NCBI RefSeq assembly: GCF_037392515.1
Contig: NC_090291.1
Span: 17,635,501-17,699,500 of the forward strand
Reading direction: 5' to 3'
Source: Haliotis asinina
Taxonomy: Eukaryota > Mollusca > Gastropoda > Lepetellida > Haliotidae
DNA: 64,000 bases
A program made the translations under genes and the position numbers. The first letter of the stretch is position 1; every line of letters begins with the position of its first letter. The notes under the pieces are model-generated. The model saw only the letters and a program-made list of their open reading frames with translations. It had not been told where the DNA came from and did no database searches. Shown piece after piece: positions 24,140 through 38,100 of the stretch.

Positions 24140-24300
24140 GTAGTACTAGAACCTCGTTATAGTTCCTGCTGCGTCACAAATTTAGTACTAGAACCTCAAT
24201 ATATTTCGTGGTGAGACATATTTGTAGTACTAGAACCACGTTACATTTCATGTTGGAACATATTTGTAGTACTAGAACCTCGTTACATTTTATGCACTTA
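24140..24300. repeat. Degenerate tandem repeat, unit about 42 bp
   Basis: The phrase TAGTACTAGAACCTCGTTA recurs four times with variation, together with ACATTTCATG and ACATATTTG words. Confidence 0.75.
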
Positions 24301-24937
24301 GATGGAAAAGAATTATCATTGGCCATAGCATACATGCAAATAGGGCAAATGATCCAGTACAGCTCGGTGTGTTTGACTTTGAGGCAAGGTTTTTATGGTT
24401 ACGTATCTTACAGAGACAGTAATTACATCCTCATTTCCCCATTGTATGTTATGTATGTGTGTACACTCACACAATTGCATATTACATGTGTGTCATATAT
24501 CTCATTTATATTTCAGCCATTATTTACTCTTTTTTTTCACCAATATTGGGATTGCACAATTACCAATATTGATAAACAGCATCTGTCACTCAGTTGTATG
24601 GATATTCTCTCTAATGTACAAGTCCTATTTATGTATTTGTTATGTAATACTGGGTGTTTTGGTATATAACTCATGTCTACATTTATATAATGTACAACAG
24701 CAAAGGGAAACTTTATCAATTATTTCACGGGTATACATGATTCATGCCATCAATCAATGTGCCTGTTACAGAGCTGTGGCCATTTTGTTGAATATACTGT
24801 ATGTTTGGCTGCCGGTCAGTGTTGTCCTCTGTGGATAGTGTACACAGTTGTCCCATGTTGGAGCGGCAATTCAAAACATGCCTTTTACAATAATTTTACC
24901 CAACACAAGGTAAAAATACTTTACTGTAAAAACAGTT

Positions 24938-25611
24938 AAGGACCTTTTTCTCCCTGTTATATTAGTTCTCATTTAATTATTGTTTTTTAAAGGAAATTGG
25001 TTTCATGGGGTGAAGTACTGTAAAATCATTGTTCCCCTGAGAGGGTACGTAAGTCCCCAAACGTCAGTGTAAACATGCCATGATTTTTAAACGTAGAATT
25101 CTTCTTATTTTAATTTGGTTTACATTAATTACACTCGCCAGCGGCTGAAGGGGTGGTGCCAATCTACTTAGGGTCCATTCAGGTAGCAAAGGCATTGTAA
25201 GTCCCCATGATCCCTAGTATTATGATCTGCCTTCAGTTGTTAGCGATCTATAGGCTATTAAGTTGTGTTGTCCACTATAGTTAAAATATTTTAGATTTAA
25301 TTACTAGTTTTACATGTGTATCTTTGATATTGTACTTATTTTACTATCCTTTGTTGACAGGATTGTACAATCTGTCTTAAATTCTGGTTAATCTATATAT
25401 TGATTTAGTCAAGACATGCCTGCAATATGGTCAAAGTGTAAATTTTAACTCACTCACTTACCGGTTTTAAAAGGACATCTGTGATATTCTCGTGATTTCA
25501 GCAGGGTTTAATTTCTAATTTTGATATACAATGTAACAATTAATTGCTCTCGTCACGATATTGCTGCAATATTGCCGATGTGATGATAAATATTAACTCA
25601 CTCACTCGCTT
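24938..25611 (+). repeat. LINE 3'-end fragment with two successive tails
   Basis: The first part runs from the end of ORF2 (TTAGTTCTCATTTAATTATT) through CCCCTGAGAGGGTACGTAAG to a TTTTAACTCACTCACTTACC end at about 25463. A second LINE terminus (CTCGTCACGATATTGCTGCA to AACTCACTCACTCGC) is at 25547-25611. The two tails suggest one fragment inserted beside or into another. Confidence 0.75.
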
Positions 25612-25880
25612 AAAGAACTTTACACTGAATTTAATGTATATTCTAGCACATATGTAAATTTTGCGTTTTCTTCTATTTGGAGTATCTCCGCTTTGCCCAC
25701 AGTCATCACCCACAAAGCAAAACAAGTTGCAATACTTCTTGCACAGGTTGTCCATATAGAATCGGGTGCCAGATCTCGAATTATAGCAGAATGCCTAGAC
25801 ATGTGTAGTAATAGAGCAGGCTGTAGTTCCATTACACAGCAAAGAAAACTATACGCCACCATCAGCACAAGCATGGATAT

Positions 25881-25886
25881 TTTATT
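25881..25886 (-). promoter_or_regulatory. Possible polyadenylation signal of transporter copy 2
   Basis: AATAAA on the minus strand about 285 bases past the stop codon of the copy 2 transporter. Position is plausible; there is no other support. Confidence 0.25.
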
Positions 25887-26169
25887 GGTTGTTAACCATC
25901 CCCACATACAAATGTATAAAAGAAAGCATGTACAATTCCAGTGGCTAGGAGGATTATACGTGCACTGACTACTTTCTAACACAAAAGGCAATCGATAATG
26001 ATGATGAGAAAGAGGAAATGACGTTTTCATACAGGTATACGTGTGTACAAAACTGGTGCCATGCATATCTGAGCGACCTACTGTTGCACTATTGCTCACA
26101 GTGGCAAAAAACTGTGTTAGAAATACTAAGGAATACTTAAAACATGGTGAATGAGCATACAATGTAAGA

Positions 26170-29100
26170 CTATGCTTCAGTAATTACACATCCCTGGGTT
26201 TCCTGTTTGTTTTCGTCGGCGTCATGTGAGTTGCCTGTCAATGATAAAGGTCGAAAGATAAGAGGTTCTCGCTGACTGTGCATCTTCTGAAGATACTGTT
26301 CTTTGTGCTCAGGCAGGAGTGGACCCCAGTCAGTGGACGGAGAACTTGCGAGGCGGAGACGCTGTTAAATGAATAATAAAACCCAGTCTCAGCAAAGTAA
26401 GCATTGTTGTAAACAGGTCACGTTCTTAATAAATATACACAAAGACCTAAGTTATGTCATACCAACAATCCTCACATATCTGTATGAACCACTATTGAAT
26501 GAACAACTATCTCAACCCGTTGGAGAATGTCTGGAAGATGACTGTCATCGTGTGCAACAAAAGGGGATCCTTCTGTACAGAACCTAGCCGAATTGGAAGC
26601 TGCTTTACACGAGGAATGGAGGCTGACAGGGGTATGTGGAAGGGAGTGCTGGCTGTCATACAGTCATATGGAGGTTACACTCGGCATTGACCTTGAATAG
26701 TTTAACACACGTGAACTGACATTTGACGATAAAGTTGAACTCATTAGTCCATTGCACATTTCCGACAACATGATACCAGGTATATGTTTATCAACCATTA
26801 CAAGGGATTTTACAATTTCATCTTTAAAGGATCTTGTTCATTTAAGTTCTCATTAGTTCTTGGTGTTTGACCGGAATCTAATTTGATTCATACATTCTGA
26901 TGTACTGTAATTAATAAGTTCGTTAAAATCCGGTGGACCGGAATGAATGAATGACTTTGTTTGTTTGTTGCTACGCTCTCGAGGTGGTTGAAGTTGCGTA
27001 GAATATTTTTCCACCGGAGAGGGTATTTAAGACCACCTCAATGCATTGATATACTTGCCGGAGGTTTACTTGTAGAAGTTTGGTTTATTTAATGTATGAC
27101 AAATGTGCTAAAAATCACCAACAGCTGAAGAGATGATGGTAATACAGGTAGGGCCCATTCAGACAACAAAAGTAATCAAAGCCCCTACGTTATCTAGTCT
27201 AGTATGGTGATCTTCCTTCAGTTGTTGGCGATCTATAGACTGATTTTATATTGTGTTGTTGGGAAATGATTAAGCATTATACACTGAGCTCAAAATAGTT
27301 TCATTAATTTGTTATAATCTAGTTCTTAAGGAAGTATAAATATATTTATTTTCAGTGTATGATTGTCGATATGGCTGAAATAATGCCGATGTGACGTGAA
27401 AATGTGGCAATATCCTGCCCAACGAAATGAACAAACTACAGGAACATGTCCAAATGACCAACAATGCACTTCATTGTTCATTAAAGTGGAAATATCCTCA
27501 TGTCTACGCAAACATTTTGAAGGCTTCGTGACTGCTACGACTGTTTCTACCGTGTAGATATCACATTAATTAATATTAGTACCTAACACGAACTTTTGCA
27601 ACATACATCATATATGTTTATCCATATCCCGCACATGACGTTTCGTTACCTCAAGAAATGTTCCTTCCTGCTTGATGAGCTGGTATACCAACATGACAGG
27701 TATTGGCAATGACATCACAACGGCCATTAAGATTCCAATCACCTTTGCGTATTCAGGGTAGACGTACTCGCCGTAGCTTGGAGGGTTGTAGACAAACAGG
27801 GAAAGAATCAGGGACGCCTATGAGGGAGAAACAGTACATTGAATAAGCTATCAGTGGTTTGGTCTGAACACGATAACATATTTCACGGAAAATTTGCAGA
27901 TGCGAAAATAAAACCGGGGTTGACTGACGATTTGGTAAAATGAAAACAAACAAACCAAAAATGAACAACAGATTCAATGCCAACTGGGTTTCGGAGCCAA
28001 GATTATACGTTTGTGATCCTTGTGACCCGCACACCTTTGCACAAGGAATCGTGAGCCCCTACATGAGTAGCGCAGCAGTGTTGTCACTCGATGACACGAC
28101 TTTCCTTGTCAATTGTCTGTAGCCAGTCGACGGAACCTGACATGTAGACCACCATGTAACCTTCTGTATCTTAGCACTTAGCAATATCTATCTCTAATCT
28201 GTATTTCAGATGCTTATTCTATTACATTCACCATAAACGAATCACATGTGTACTCACATCAGCTGGTACGTATAACTCAATAAACAATGAACAAATGCAT
28301 CTCAGTGTTGGAGGCATGACGCTTTGGGAGCAATACTTGTGACACTCAGCATTATTGAAAGAAGGCATTACTTTAATGCGATAAATATGAAGTTGAACTT
28401 ACAAAGAGTATGACAGGGGTGAAGTAGGAAGACAAAACTCTCAGCACCCATGGGTAACGTTTTCCCATCATCATCTCAACATCGTTACTAAATCTCTCCG
28501 AACCTGTGGAAAGGTTCATCATATGCATGATATGTAATGTTGACATCATAGGGAAATGCAAAACTTTTGAAGTAATTGTTTTTACTACAAAGACTTCTAA
28601 GAATGTTTGTCATTAAAAATACCCCAGAGATATCATCTAGCTACGTCGAAAGCTTTGAAATGTGTCTAAGAACTCACGCACAACCCAGTAATATTGCACT
28701 GAAATTAAGTTTGAAATTTCTCTTATCTGTATATACAGAGCCCGTGGTGATAAATGTGCTATTTTGGGTAACCATCTCCCTAAACTTACCATAGATCCAA
28801 TTAATGGCGACACACTCCAGACATCCAACGATCAGTACGTTGAACGAGGACGCATACCAGTCTAATAGCTGAAACAAGTACACACCACCCTGCAAGAGCA
28901 AAGGAAAAACAAATGCCATCGACAAAATTCACTAAACGTCATAACTTATAAACTGATGAGTGTCACAAAATTAAAGCAGTGGTGTTTTTGGAGGAGGTTC
29001 AAATCCGATCAAAAGTTACACGAATAGTTCTCATTCGAATGAGGATATGACCTCGAATAATCGAGTACAAAAACACGAAATCCGTACACTAGATCAAGAA

Positions 29101-32100
29101 AATAATCTGCAACTAAATAGGAAACTGCAAAATACATACATGAAAATCAACATTGTTGTCAAAATATTGGAATAAGACAGTAAATGTATATCAGTGAATA
29201 CTACGCATACTAACTAACTTATCTTCCATTATGGAAAAAGTAGGAAACGCCTCTCCTTCTGATAGTTGTGGTGCGATCTAGCCTCTAATATATCATACTA
29301 CTTTATTTTCTTTTAATATAGAAATGGAGAACGATATTCCCTACGCTTCACTTGTTCTGAAACAGTTACCTCGTCCACAAGTTTGTATGTTTCCCAACGC
29401 CACAGACCTCTGCGTGTTTACAAGTCACAGTGCTCGGTTCCTCGGGTGACATATATTTTTTGGATATACCTTTAGCAAAGGGTTCACTCCAGTGCAAATC
29501 CATTTTTTGAAGCCTCGAACTCCCCAAAAAACCCCTCAGAAAGTGATTTATAAAAGCAATATATAATGCATGTTACTTGTTCAAAGAGCCTTACTTCAGT
29601 TGCATAGGGGATGGAAATTGCAAAGTTGAGTAGACATACTCCAGCAGTGACATACACTCTTCTGTGCTGAAGGACTTTTGGGTACGTTTCTATGATAGCA
29701 GCTATTACTGTTTCCAAGATCCCAAACTGTAAAAAAATGCATATTTGTAGTCTGTATATATTTACACTGAATACAAGAAGTAAAGATATTATGATGTGAA
29801 ATCTCTTAGATTGGTTTATACCACCTCGTGTGTCAATAGACAAGTCTTTCTCTGTACGTGTTGTGTAAATAACAATGTCGCACTTCACCACAGGCGCCAA
29901 CCGTAGGTCTGAAAAGGGGTAAATTAAGTCCCGATTTACTATCCAACCCTCTTACTGTATAACCTGTAAAGGTGTGTCACCAAAATCACGTGATCGAAAA
30001 CCGGACAATTACGCACTAGTCATTGCATATATCGTTGTTGAAAAGTCCAAAGGAGTATCAAAAGCTTCTTTTCACATTTCCGATGTGTCTGGGAGGCATA
30101 TACACAGGCCTTTCGAGGGGATGCACTTTTTGTTATTTATTAAATTGCCAAAGGTCGTCAGCGACAGGCTTTAGGACCTCCGGCAATCTGATTCGCTAAT
30201 AATGGAAATTACAACTTCACGTGGGTGAAAAAACTGTAGTATGTTTTGCACACAGATTGACGGAGGTTCAATAAGTACTGTCATAAGCAGCGACAGCCCA
30301 AATACTGTACCAACAAATAGCAAGACATATAACCACATGGGACAAGAGACACACGTTCGAACAAAGAAATGGTCCAGTTAGTGAGCGAGTGAATTAATAT
30401 TTAGCGTCACGTCGGCAATTTTTCAGCCATATCGTGACGAACATGTTTGATGAAAAGGTCCAATGAAACCAAATGTACACGATGATGCCCCAATGGAAAC
30501 TTTGGCTTGAAATGTTCACTACAACCAAACGTTTGCAAGACACGTTCTACTGGTTAACTGTTATATTCTAAAGGATATTTACCACGGAATCTATCCCAAT
30601 TGTCAACAGCATGATGAAGAAGAGCACTGCCCACATCTGAGAGAATGGTAGCTGGGCAATTGCTTCAGGATAGATGATGAACCCTAGCCCAGAACCTGGT
30701 ACAAAGAGTTGCTGATTTAGTAGAGGCTGTATAACATAGTCATGACATATGCATACGTTGTTTTCATACGACATTCCACGGTCCCTAGTTTGGTGACCTG
30801 CCCTCAGTTGCTGGTGATCTCTTGCCCATTTTTCATACATTGTACTGATCAAAGAAGTGATTAATTTTACAGTGGCTAGTTTTTTGTATTCCCAGTCTAG
30901 TTATTTTTCTGTCCCTTGTGGACATTTTTCATACATGTATTTTCAATTTGTAATTTGTCACGACTTGGCTGAAATATTGCTGACGTGACTATAAATCTTA
31001 ACTCACTCACTCAGACAATCATAAGGCATTGAAATATTTGTGAATTGATTGAGGTACAATGTTTAGGATTGCTCCATCAATACAACGTCGGGAATATATC
31101 CTACTCAGCCATCATCCCCGAGTGATTGAACTGAGTCTTCAACGCCCGAATGAACGATATGTCTTGATATGACTACAAACCATTGCCCTTTGGCATGTGT
31201 GGACGCAGTGTCGAAAGGTGATTGAGTTTAGGCATCTTAGGTTGGACACATAGTACCTACCCAATTCAAAACGTCAACGCTAGAAGATAATCAATCTTGA
31301 TTGTTGCCAAATAACATTCCCAAGGGTATTATCCTAAGAACGTTATATGAATTGATCACTGTCTTAATAACAACGAAAACGTGTGTTACCTGAAGGCATC
31401 CTGATCAATATCCATAGAAGCATCGACGAGACAATGATCAATGAAAATAGCATTATTACTATGGACATATAGTAAAGGATAATATACTACAAACAAAAAG
31501 TATGGGAACACTCTAAACCTTGATAGTCATGTATAATCAAAATTTTGGTGAGGTCATTTATACTGCACTAACTACATTTTTTGAAATCAGAAACTAATGA
31601 ATTACAATATAAACAGGGATATCTTGAATTAAAGTGTAAATATAATATATACAAATCCATATTTACAGACGGGTCCAAGGACGGTGGCGCCTTAGCTTGT
31701 GGCACTGTCACTGCATCCAGGACAATACATGACAGTTCTCTGTTTACAGCAGAAGCTAACGCCAAATTTATAGCTCTTGAATATATTCAAAGGCACCCTA
31801 AATATAAAACGATACATAATCTATTCAGACTGTTAATGCAATGGCCGATTTTACTGGCAAGGCAACACTCAACATATCTGTGACAACACTTCTTATCCCA
31901 TACTTACAACCGTGATCTGATGCAGAAGAAGTGGGACACCCTAGTAGGTATCAATGAATTACATGTAACAAAACCTTAGATTGATTATACCTACTTCGGT
32001 TGTCAGTGCAGATTTGCAGATTTGTATTGGCCACACAAGATATACTACCGACAAGAAATAAGGGAACTATTGAAATAATAGCGAATTTGAAACTGTTTTA

Positions 32101-35100
32101 AATATCCACTAAATCAATTTTAGGTGTCAAGTTCAATATCTGGTGTGTCCACCATGTTGGGCAACACATTCACGGCACCTTGATGGCATGCTGTTAATCA
32201 ATTTCCGGATGGTTGCCCGTGGTATTGCCCGCCATTCCTCTTGGAGAGCTGCACTAAGCTGGGCCAGGTTGGCGGGTCCTGGGTCCCTGGCGTACACCCT
32301 TCGACCAAGAACGTCCCAGAGATGTTCAATTGGGGACAGGTCTGGGGACTTAGAGGGCCAGTTCAATGTCTGGATACCTTCTTGTCGGAAATTAGCGGAG
32401 ACAATTCGGGCCCGATGTGGTCTGGCATTATCATCTTGGAATACAAAATTTCGGCCGATAACTCTAGCCAATGGAGCCACAACAGGACGCAATATTTGGT
32501 CAACGTATCGCTGACCAGTCATGGCTCCGTTAATGATGACCAAATCTGATCGTCTGTCTTGTGTAATCCCACCCCACACCATGACACACCTATACCTCCA
32601 TATCGATCATGGTCAAGAATTGCTGCTCTGGCATATCGCTCCCCGCTCCGACGCCAACAACGTTTTCTGCCATCTGTGAATCGTAGGCAAAACCTTGATT
32701 CATCAGAGAACATGGTGTAACGCCAGTGGCGCATAGCCCGTCCCTGATGCTGCCTAGCCCATGCCAATCTTTGGCGCTTATGGTGAGCTGAAAGGGTGAC
32801 ACCCTTATAAGGCCGTCTTGCTTTCAGACGAGCTTGATAGAGTCGGTTTTTAACGGTTGAGGTTGAAATGCGTCTTCCAGTGAGTGTGCGGAATTCTCTA
32901 TTGATGACAGGGGCCGATTTAAACCTAGAGCAATTAACGTAATGAGACGGTCCTGTCGTGGTGCCGTTGATTTTGGTCTACCACGCCCAGGTCTCGTTGC
33001 AACCCCACCCGTTTGACGGTACTTATCCCACAGGCGTGAAATTACACTTTTTGATTTACCCATATGCTCGGAAACTTCACATAATGATGTCCCCCCCTCT
33101 ATCATCCCCACAATTTTCCATTTTGTTGCTTCACCGAGATACTGCCTCAGAGGCATTTCTGTCAGTAAGTGTCAATCTCTATTGCATTAGTGATTGCGAA
33201 TTCTCCAGTACATTTACAGGTGTTAACTTCAGTATGCACGTGTAGCACGTGCTGGGCATGCATTATGCACAATTCCATTGTCATTGGATGTTGCGTTTGG
33301 GAGATACGCCACGATAACGGACCCTGTCACAGTCTAAGTCATCTACATTCGATTTCTTGGTTCCCTTATTTTCTGTCGGTAGTATACATGCATACCTGTT
33401 TAAAGGTGAAGATCCTCCTGTTCGTATTCCGTGTAACTGGTCGGTCACGGTCAAGTATATGCTGCTTGACTGTGCAGAATTCTCCATCACAATGGACCAA
33501 TATTTCAAGGTCAAAACTGTTTAGGATCTTTTTAACACTGTTAGTTCTCATTTATTCACTGTGTTTCAAAAAACAAAACACATTGATTTCATTGATGAAT
33601 TATGATCAATATGTCGTGTAGATAGATACATTTTTAATGATTGGTAGATTAGTTACTGAGATTGTTAGTGCTGTACCCCCAAAGGGTAAAAATATTGTCC
33701 TCCCGAGAGGGCACGTAAATCCCTACAATCTAAGGTCAATTTACATCTACCATTCTTTTAATCGTAGTATATTTGGTATTTTTGATATTGGCTTAAATTC
33801 AGCACAGTCGCTAGCAGCTGAGGGGATGATTTAAATCATTCTTTAAGTACCCCGTTTTACATGCTAGTATTATGTTTATATATGTTATTCTGTAGTTTTT
33901 TACTGTCCATCGTCGACAGGTTTTGATCTTCCAAATGTGTTCAGGTTTTACTGAATAAGATGTTTTCGGTTTTCATTTTGTATTGTGTAAATTGTTTTTG
34001 TCACGTTATGGCTGATATATTGCCGATGCAACATTGAATATTTACTCACGCTAAGGTAAATACAACTTTCTGTGTACTAAATGGGCACCTCAAACAATAT
34101 GTTTGAACACCCAGTGAAACAATAGATTCTATATTTGTTGAGTTGGAGTGAAATAAAACATTATCAAAAACAACAAGAAGACGGCGAGTAAAAATTCTTA
34201 TGCATTCACATCCCTGTAACCATGCAATGACACTGCTTCTGTCGTTCGCGCTTAAAGGTCCAATGTTGAAGAAGTTTGGAAGCTTAAATATTGTCTGCAA
34301 CTTTCTTGAAAGGAAACGTTGCCACAAGCTGCTTGGGAAGTCTGTCTTCCACATGCACTGGTCTGTTGTGTTAGGGCGTTCAGCACCCTTTTTTGTCGCT
34401 GTCGTGGACAATGTTTCATTTCACTCAAAATCGATAAATATGTAAGTAGTAAGTTTAACATGTCGTTAAATGTGCCCATTACGCACAAAAAATGCATTCA
34501 CCTTAGAGTATAAATGGCCAGTCAAGTTTATACATTATTATCACAGTTGAGGGTGTTCCCATATGTTTTGTTTGTAGTATATAAAAGTAAATACTACACT
34601 TTGCAAGTGAGTTAACGTATTATGTCACATTGGCATTGAGTCAACCGTGACGAGAACAAATTTGACGTTGATAAGGAATGAATATAGTTTAAGAAACCAG
34701 TCGTCACAGTTCGAATTGAAACTGGTAGTTAAAAGTAACAGAATTGTTTATTCGGACAATACATGATCTAAAACCAGGCTATAGATCGCCAACAACTGAT
34801 GGCAGATCACCAAACTAGGAACCATGGGGACTTAGAGTACTTCATGGGCCCTAGCTGGATTTTCACCATCCCTACAGCCACTGGCGAGTGTAGGAAAATT
34901 GATTTGCCAAGACACAAACATATGGGTGTCGTCGGAGAAAATTATTAATGTTAAGTATATACAAAACAAAAACCACATATTCCAGCAAATCAGTTCTTAT
35001 TGCACCGGTTTTCGTACTCATGTAACTACCATGGTTTCTGAGAAAACCCACTGCATTCAGACGCTGTGTCCATAAGTGCGTATGCTTAAGGAAAAACGAT

Positions 35101-38100
35101 AGTCGTATGACAAAGTGTGTACGAAATATGACATTACTTTTTGAAATATGGCGAGCTAATGTTCTCTTCGATATGCATGCAATCTTTCATTGAAGTGACT
35201 TCCGTAGATGCTGCCAAATGATGTTCCAAATATATTGAAAACTCACAAAACTAAAATCTTGCATCAAGGGAAATGGCCAGATTTTGTAAAATTCTTTTTC
35301 CCCACTGAAAAACGCACGGACGGACCATGAGACTGAACACATCTAGTTATATGCATAGGAAAAGCAAAACTTATGGATGTCAACTTCTTTATAGTGACTA
35401 ACGCGACGTTTCGGAGCGCATGTTTGCTCCTGTATTGCTCCTTCACCTGAAAAAGGAGCAAGCATACGCTCCGAAAAGTCGTGTCATAAAGAAGGGCGGA
35501 AATAGGGACTGACGAAGGATACTCAAGTACTGCCCCTCTAGTGCACGGGAATAATTATCCACTGCGTGGAGTCAACATTACAACTAAACTCTTTACCCGA
35601 TGATACAACTTCTGATATATGTATTTGAGCCTGATGTGCCATGAAACCCAGTGTAGAGAAGACCACAAGACCACAAAATATACTGCTGGCTTCACCAATG
35701 ACAGTAAGTAGCATCACGTCTCTGAAAAGAAAATAATAGTAACATCATTACGTCAGTGTGATCCTATCTGGAAAAGTTGCAACAAACAAATGTGCTTGCG
35801 TTTCCTACCAACGAACAGATCTCAATTAGAAAAAGATGTAAACAACTGCTACACGTGTAAGAGATCTGTTAGAATGATTGGTTTTGTTTTCGTGATTATT
35901 ATCTTCAGACATCTGATAAACAGTACACTGGGAACTAATTGTTAGTGATGTTTCGAATTCAACATGAATAGAGATTATGTAGTTTTCATTTAATAAGACT
36001 TTCAAAAGCATTTTACAATATCTCATTGTCATTTTCTCCAGTAGAAGAAGACCTGTTCACCTGAAGCAATTGTTGTTGAAGTTGTTGTAGCTGCTCAAGG
36101 TGATGAGGCCTCCGTAGGTTGTACTCATAGAATAAAACCCTTGCAGCAAAGCTTCCAGCCAAACCTTTGGATCAATTAAAATCACATTGCATGTTCTGTT
36201 CTTACATGAAAAATTGTTAGTCTCGTACATTAACAGTATTACATTATAAGCACACAGCCGATTCGTATTCAGCACGAAAAAACACCCAGGGAGAAATAGT
36301 TTGCTTCCTTTTAATTCAGAAATGCCTCTCTCATCCTTACAATTCACCTTTCTGAGAAATTTGACAGTGCAAGTCATTTTATTTTCTCTAAGCTTACATT
36401 TCCGTTTGATAGTCGAATATGAAAAAACACTCTCCTACTATTATCATATTAATAATACACGAGCATCTAACCTGTGCATTGCCGAGCCGAGAGAAGTCTG
36501 GACGGAGGAAATACAGTATACCCTCCCCAGCACCCGGCATCATGCACGACCTGACCAGCAAAGCCGTCAGGAGAGCGTAGGGAAGAAGGGCAGTCACGTA
36601 CACAACCTGTCAGTGAAAGCTAAAAGCGTCAAAGTACATGCTGACCCCCCACCCCCTAATCAACAGCAACAAAAACACAACTTAAATAAACAAAGACCCA
36701 AAACAAAACAGCACTGACAGAATTCAACCCTACCACTAACGTGGCCATCTGTTGAAAAGGCACCTTTCATTATAACAAATTAAAATCTTCAGAAGAATGG
36801 TGTTTTATCTCCTTTCCTGTGTACATCAGTCAGTACTTCTGTCTAATTCTTAAAGGTGTGACGGAGGTATTGGTCTGAAAGGTATAACATTGGTATCCCA
36901 CCTTTCCAACAGACTTCACACCTTTCATCATACACAGAAATGCAAGAAACCAGGAAATGAGGATGCAAACGACGAGATGAACCTGAACTGTTCCAAAATT
37001 GCCAATGCCGCTCGAAACTCGCAGTGTGTTGTACCTGTCAAACCAATATATTTTATCGACACAGATCATATAACACTGGATAAAGCTGCTGTTTGAAATT
37101 GTAAGTGTTTTTGCGCTTTTTCATAGGATTATTGTTTCTCAACTTTGATATCTGTGACATAGTCATGTCAGTGGAAAGTGCAAAGGTAGGTCTGCATGAA
37201 TATGCACATATACATGAACGCACCGATGAATGTAATGTATTTCGTATGTGTAGGAAACGTAACCATACTGAATTACCTCTGCTGGATCAAGTACCAAGCA
37301 TTACACTAGTCTTTTTGTTGTATTATATACGGTGGAAAAGTTTTAGATTTCATTACTAGTTTTAAATTGAAATCTGTGATAAACTAGTTATTTTACTGAC
37401 CCTTGTTGACAGGGTTTTAGAAGTAACCTTTATTTTTTATGAAATTAGAATTTATTTTAGTCACGATTTGACTGAAATATTGCCGAAGTGACTTAACTCA
37501 CTCACTCGCTACTGGGTCATCAATAACTATTTAAACGAAATACATTGGAAATACTCAGAACGTATTTCTATATATTTGACTTACATAGATCCACTATCTC
37601 CTGAAGAGCTGATGTATTATCCATCAAAGCAACATGCAGGTACCACATATATAGCAAGTCTCTTCGATTCATTGTGTGGTGAGCTACCAAAAATAGCTGG
37701 CGATCCACAGCACACTCTGCTGTTAGCACACTTGTCACATGTACTGTTGTAAACTGCCCAATTGTAACGGATCGTTCTAGATGAAAGTCTACATTTGCAT
37801 TATTCTAGTTCCTTTACTGAGTCTTTTTCAACAGGTTTCATAATGCAACTTTATTTGGTGTTAATTGGTATCGTCTTATAGACAACATATGGCTGAAATG
37901 GTGTCAGTGTATGTTTCCATCTGATTTCACTCACTCTTGTGTTCACACAATGCAGAAGAAGCCTGGAAAGTTCGGGGACGAGTAAGTTAAAATTTTACGC
38001 CGCATCGGCGATATTACAGCCACATAGCGATGAAAACAAGGTAATCAACTTAAACTATCTGTCGACAAAGAACAGTGAAACTAACTAGACTATCACAGAT

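Larger units (their letters stand above)
31570..34050 (+). mobile_element. 5'-truncated LINE fragment (RNase H to 3' end), interrupted by Tc1
   Basis: The 5' break is just upstream of the ORF2 segment [20 protein letters not shown] and [10 protein letters not shown], the first RNase H motif. It proceeds to the zinc-binding C-terminal region, is split by the Tc1 element at 32043-33384, and resumes with the region corresponding to [13 protein letters not shown]. The 3' UTR follows (CTCCCGAGAGGGCACGTAAA) and ends ATTGCCGATGCAACATTGAA. Several frameshifts. Same family as the LINEs at 45-63 kb. Confidence 0.85.
31485..34582. mobile_element. Long-inverted-repeat DNA element, split by a LINE insertion
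   Basis: The left end (31485-31569) and right end (about 34500-34582) are inverted copies that share TACTACAAACAAAA, TATGGGAACAC and CATTTATACT. The inverted match continues inward on the far side of the LINE: 34051-34165 pairs with about 34400-34511 through CTAAGGT, AATGGGCAC and GAGTGAAAT words. The original element was therefore about 620 bases with arms near 200 bases. The LINE lies inside its left arm. A TA flanks each end, as in Tc1/mariner-type elements. No transposase of its own. Confidence 0.75.

Noticed and set aside
24208..24838. 153- and 147-codon overlapping plus-strand frames
   Set aside because: They are hydrophobic AT-rich frames over a degenerate tandem repeat and overlap each other; no domain or splice signal.
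25620..26162. 180-codon minus-strand frame near the end of transporter copy 2
   Set aside because: It starts after the transporter stop codon, so it lies in the 3' UTR or beyond; no recognisable domain and poor composition.
32143..32549. Plus-strand frames of 123 and 102 codons
   Set aside because: Antisense shadows of the Tc1 transposase.
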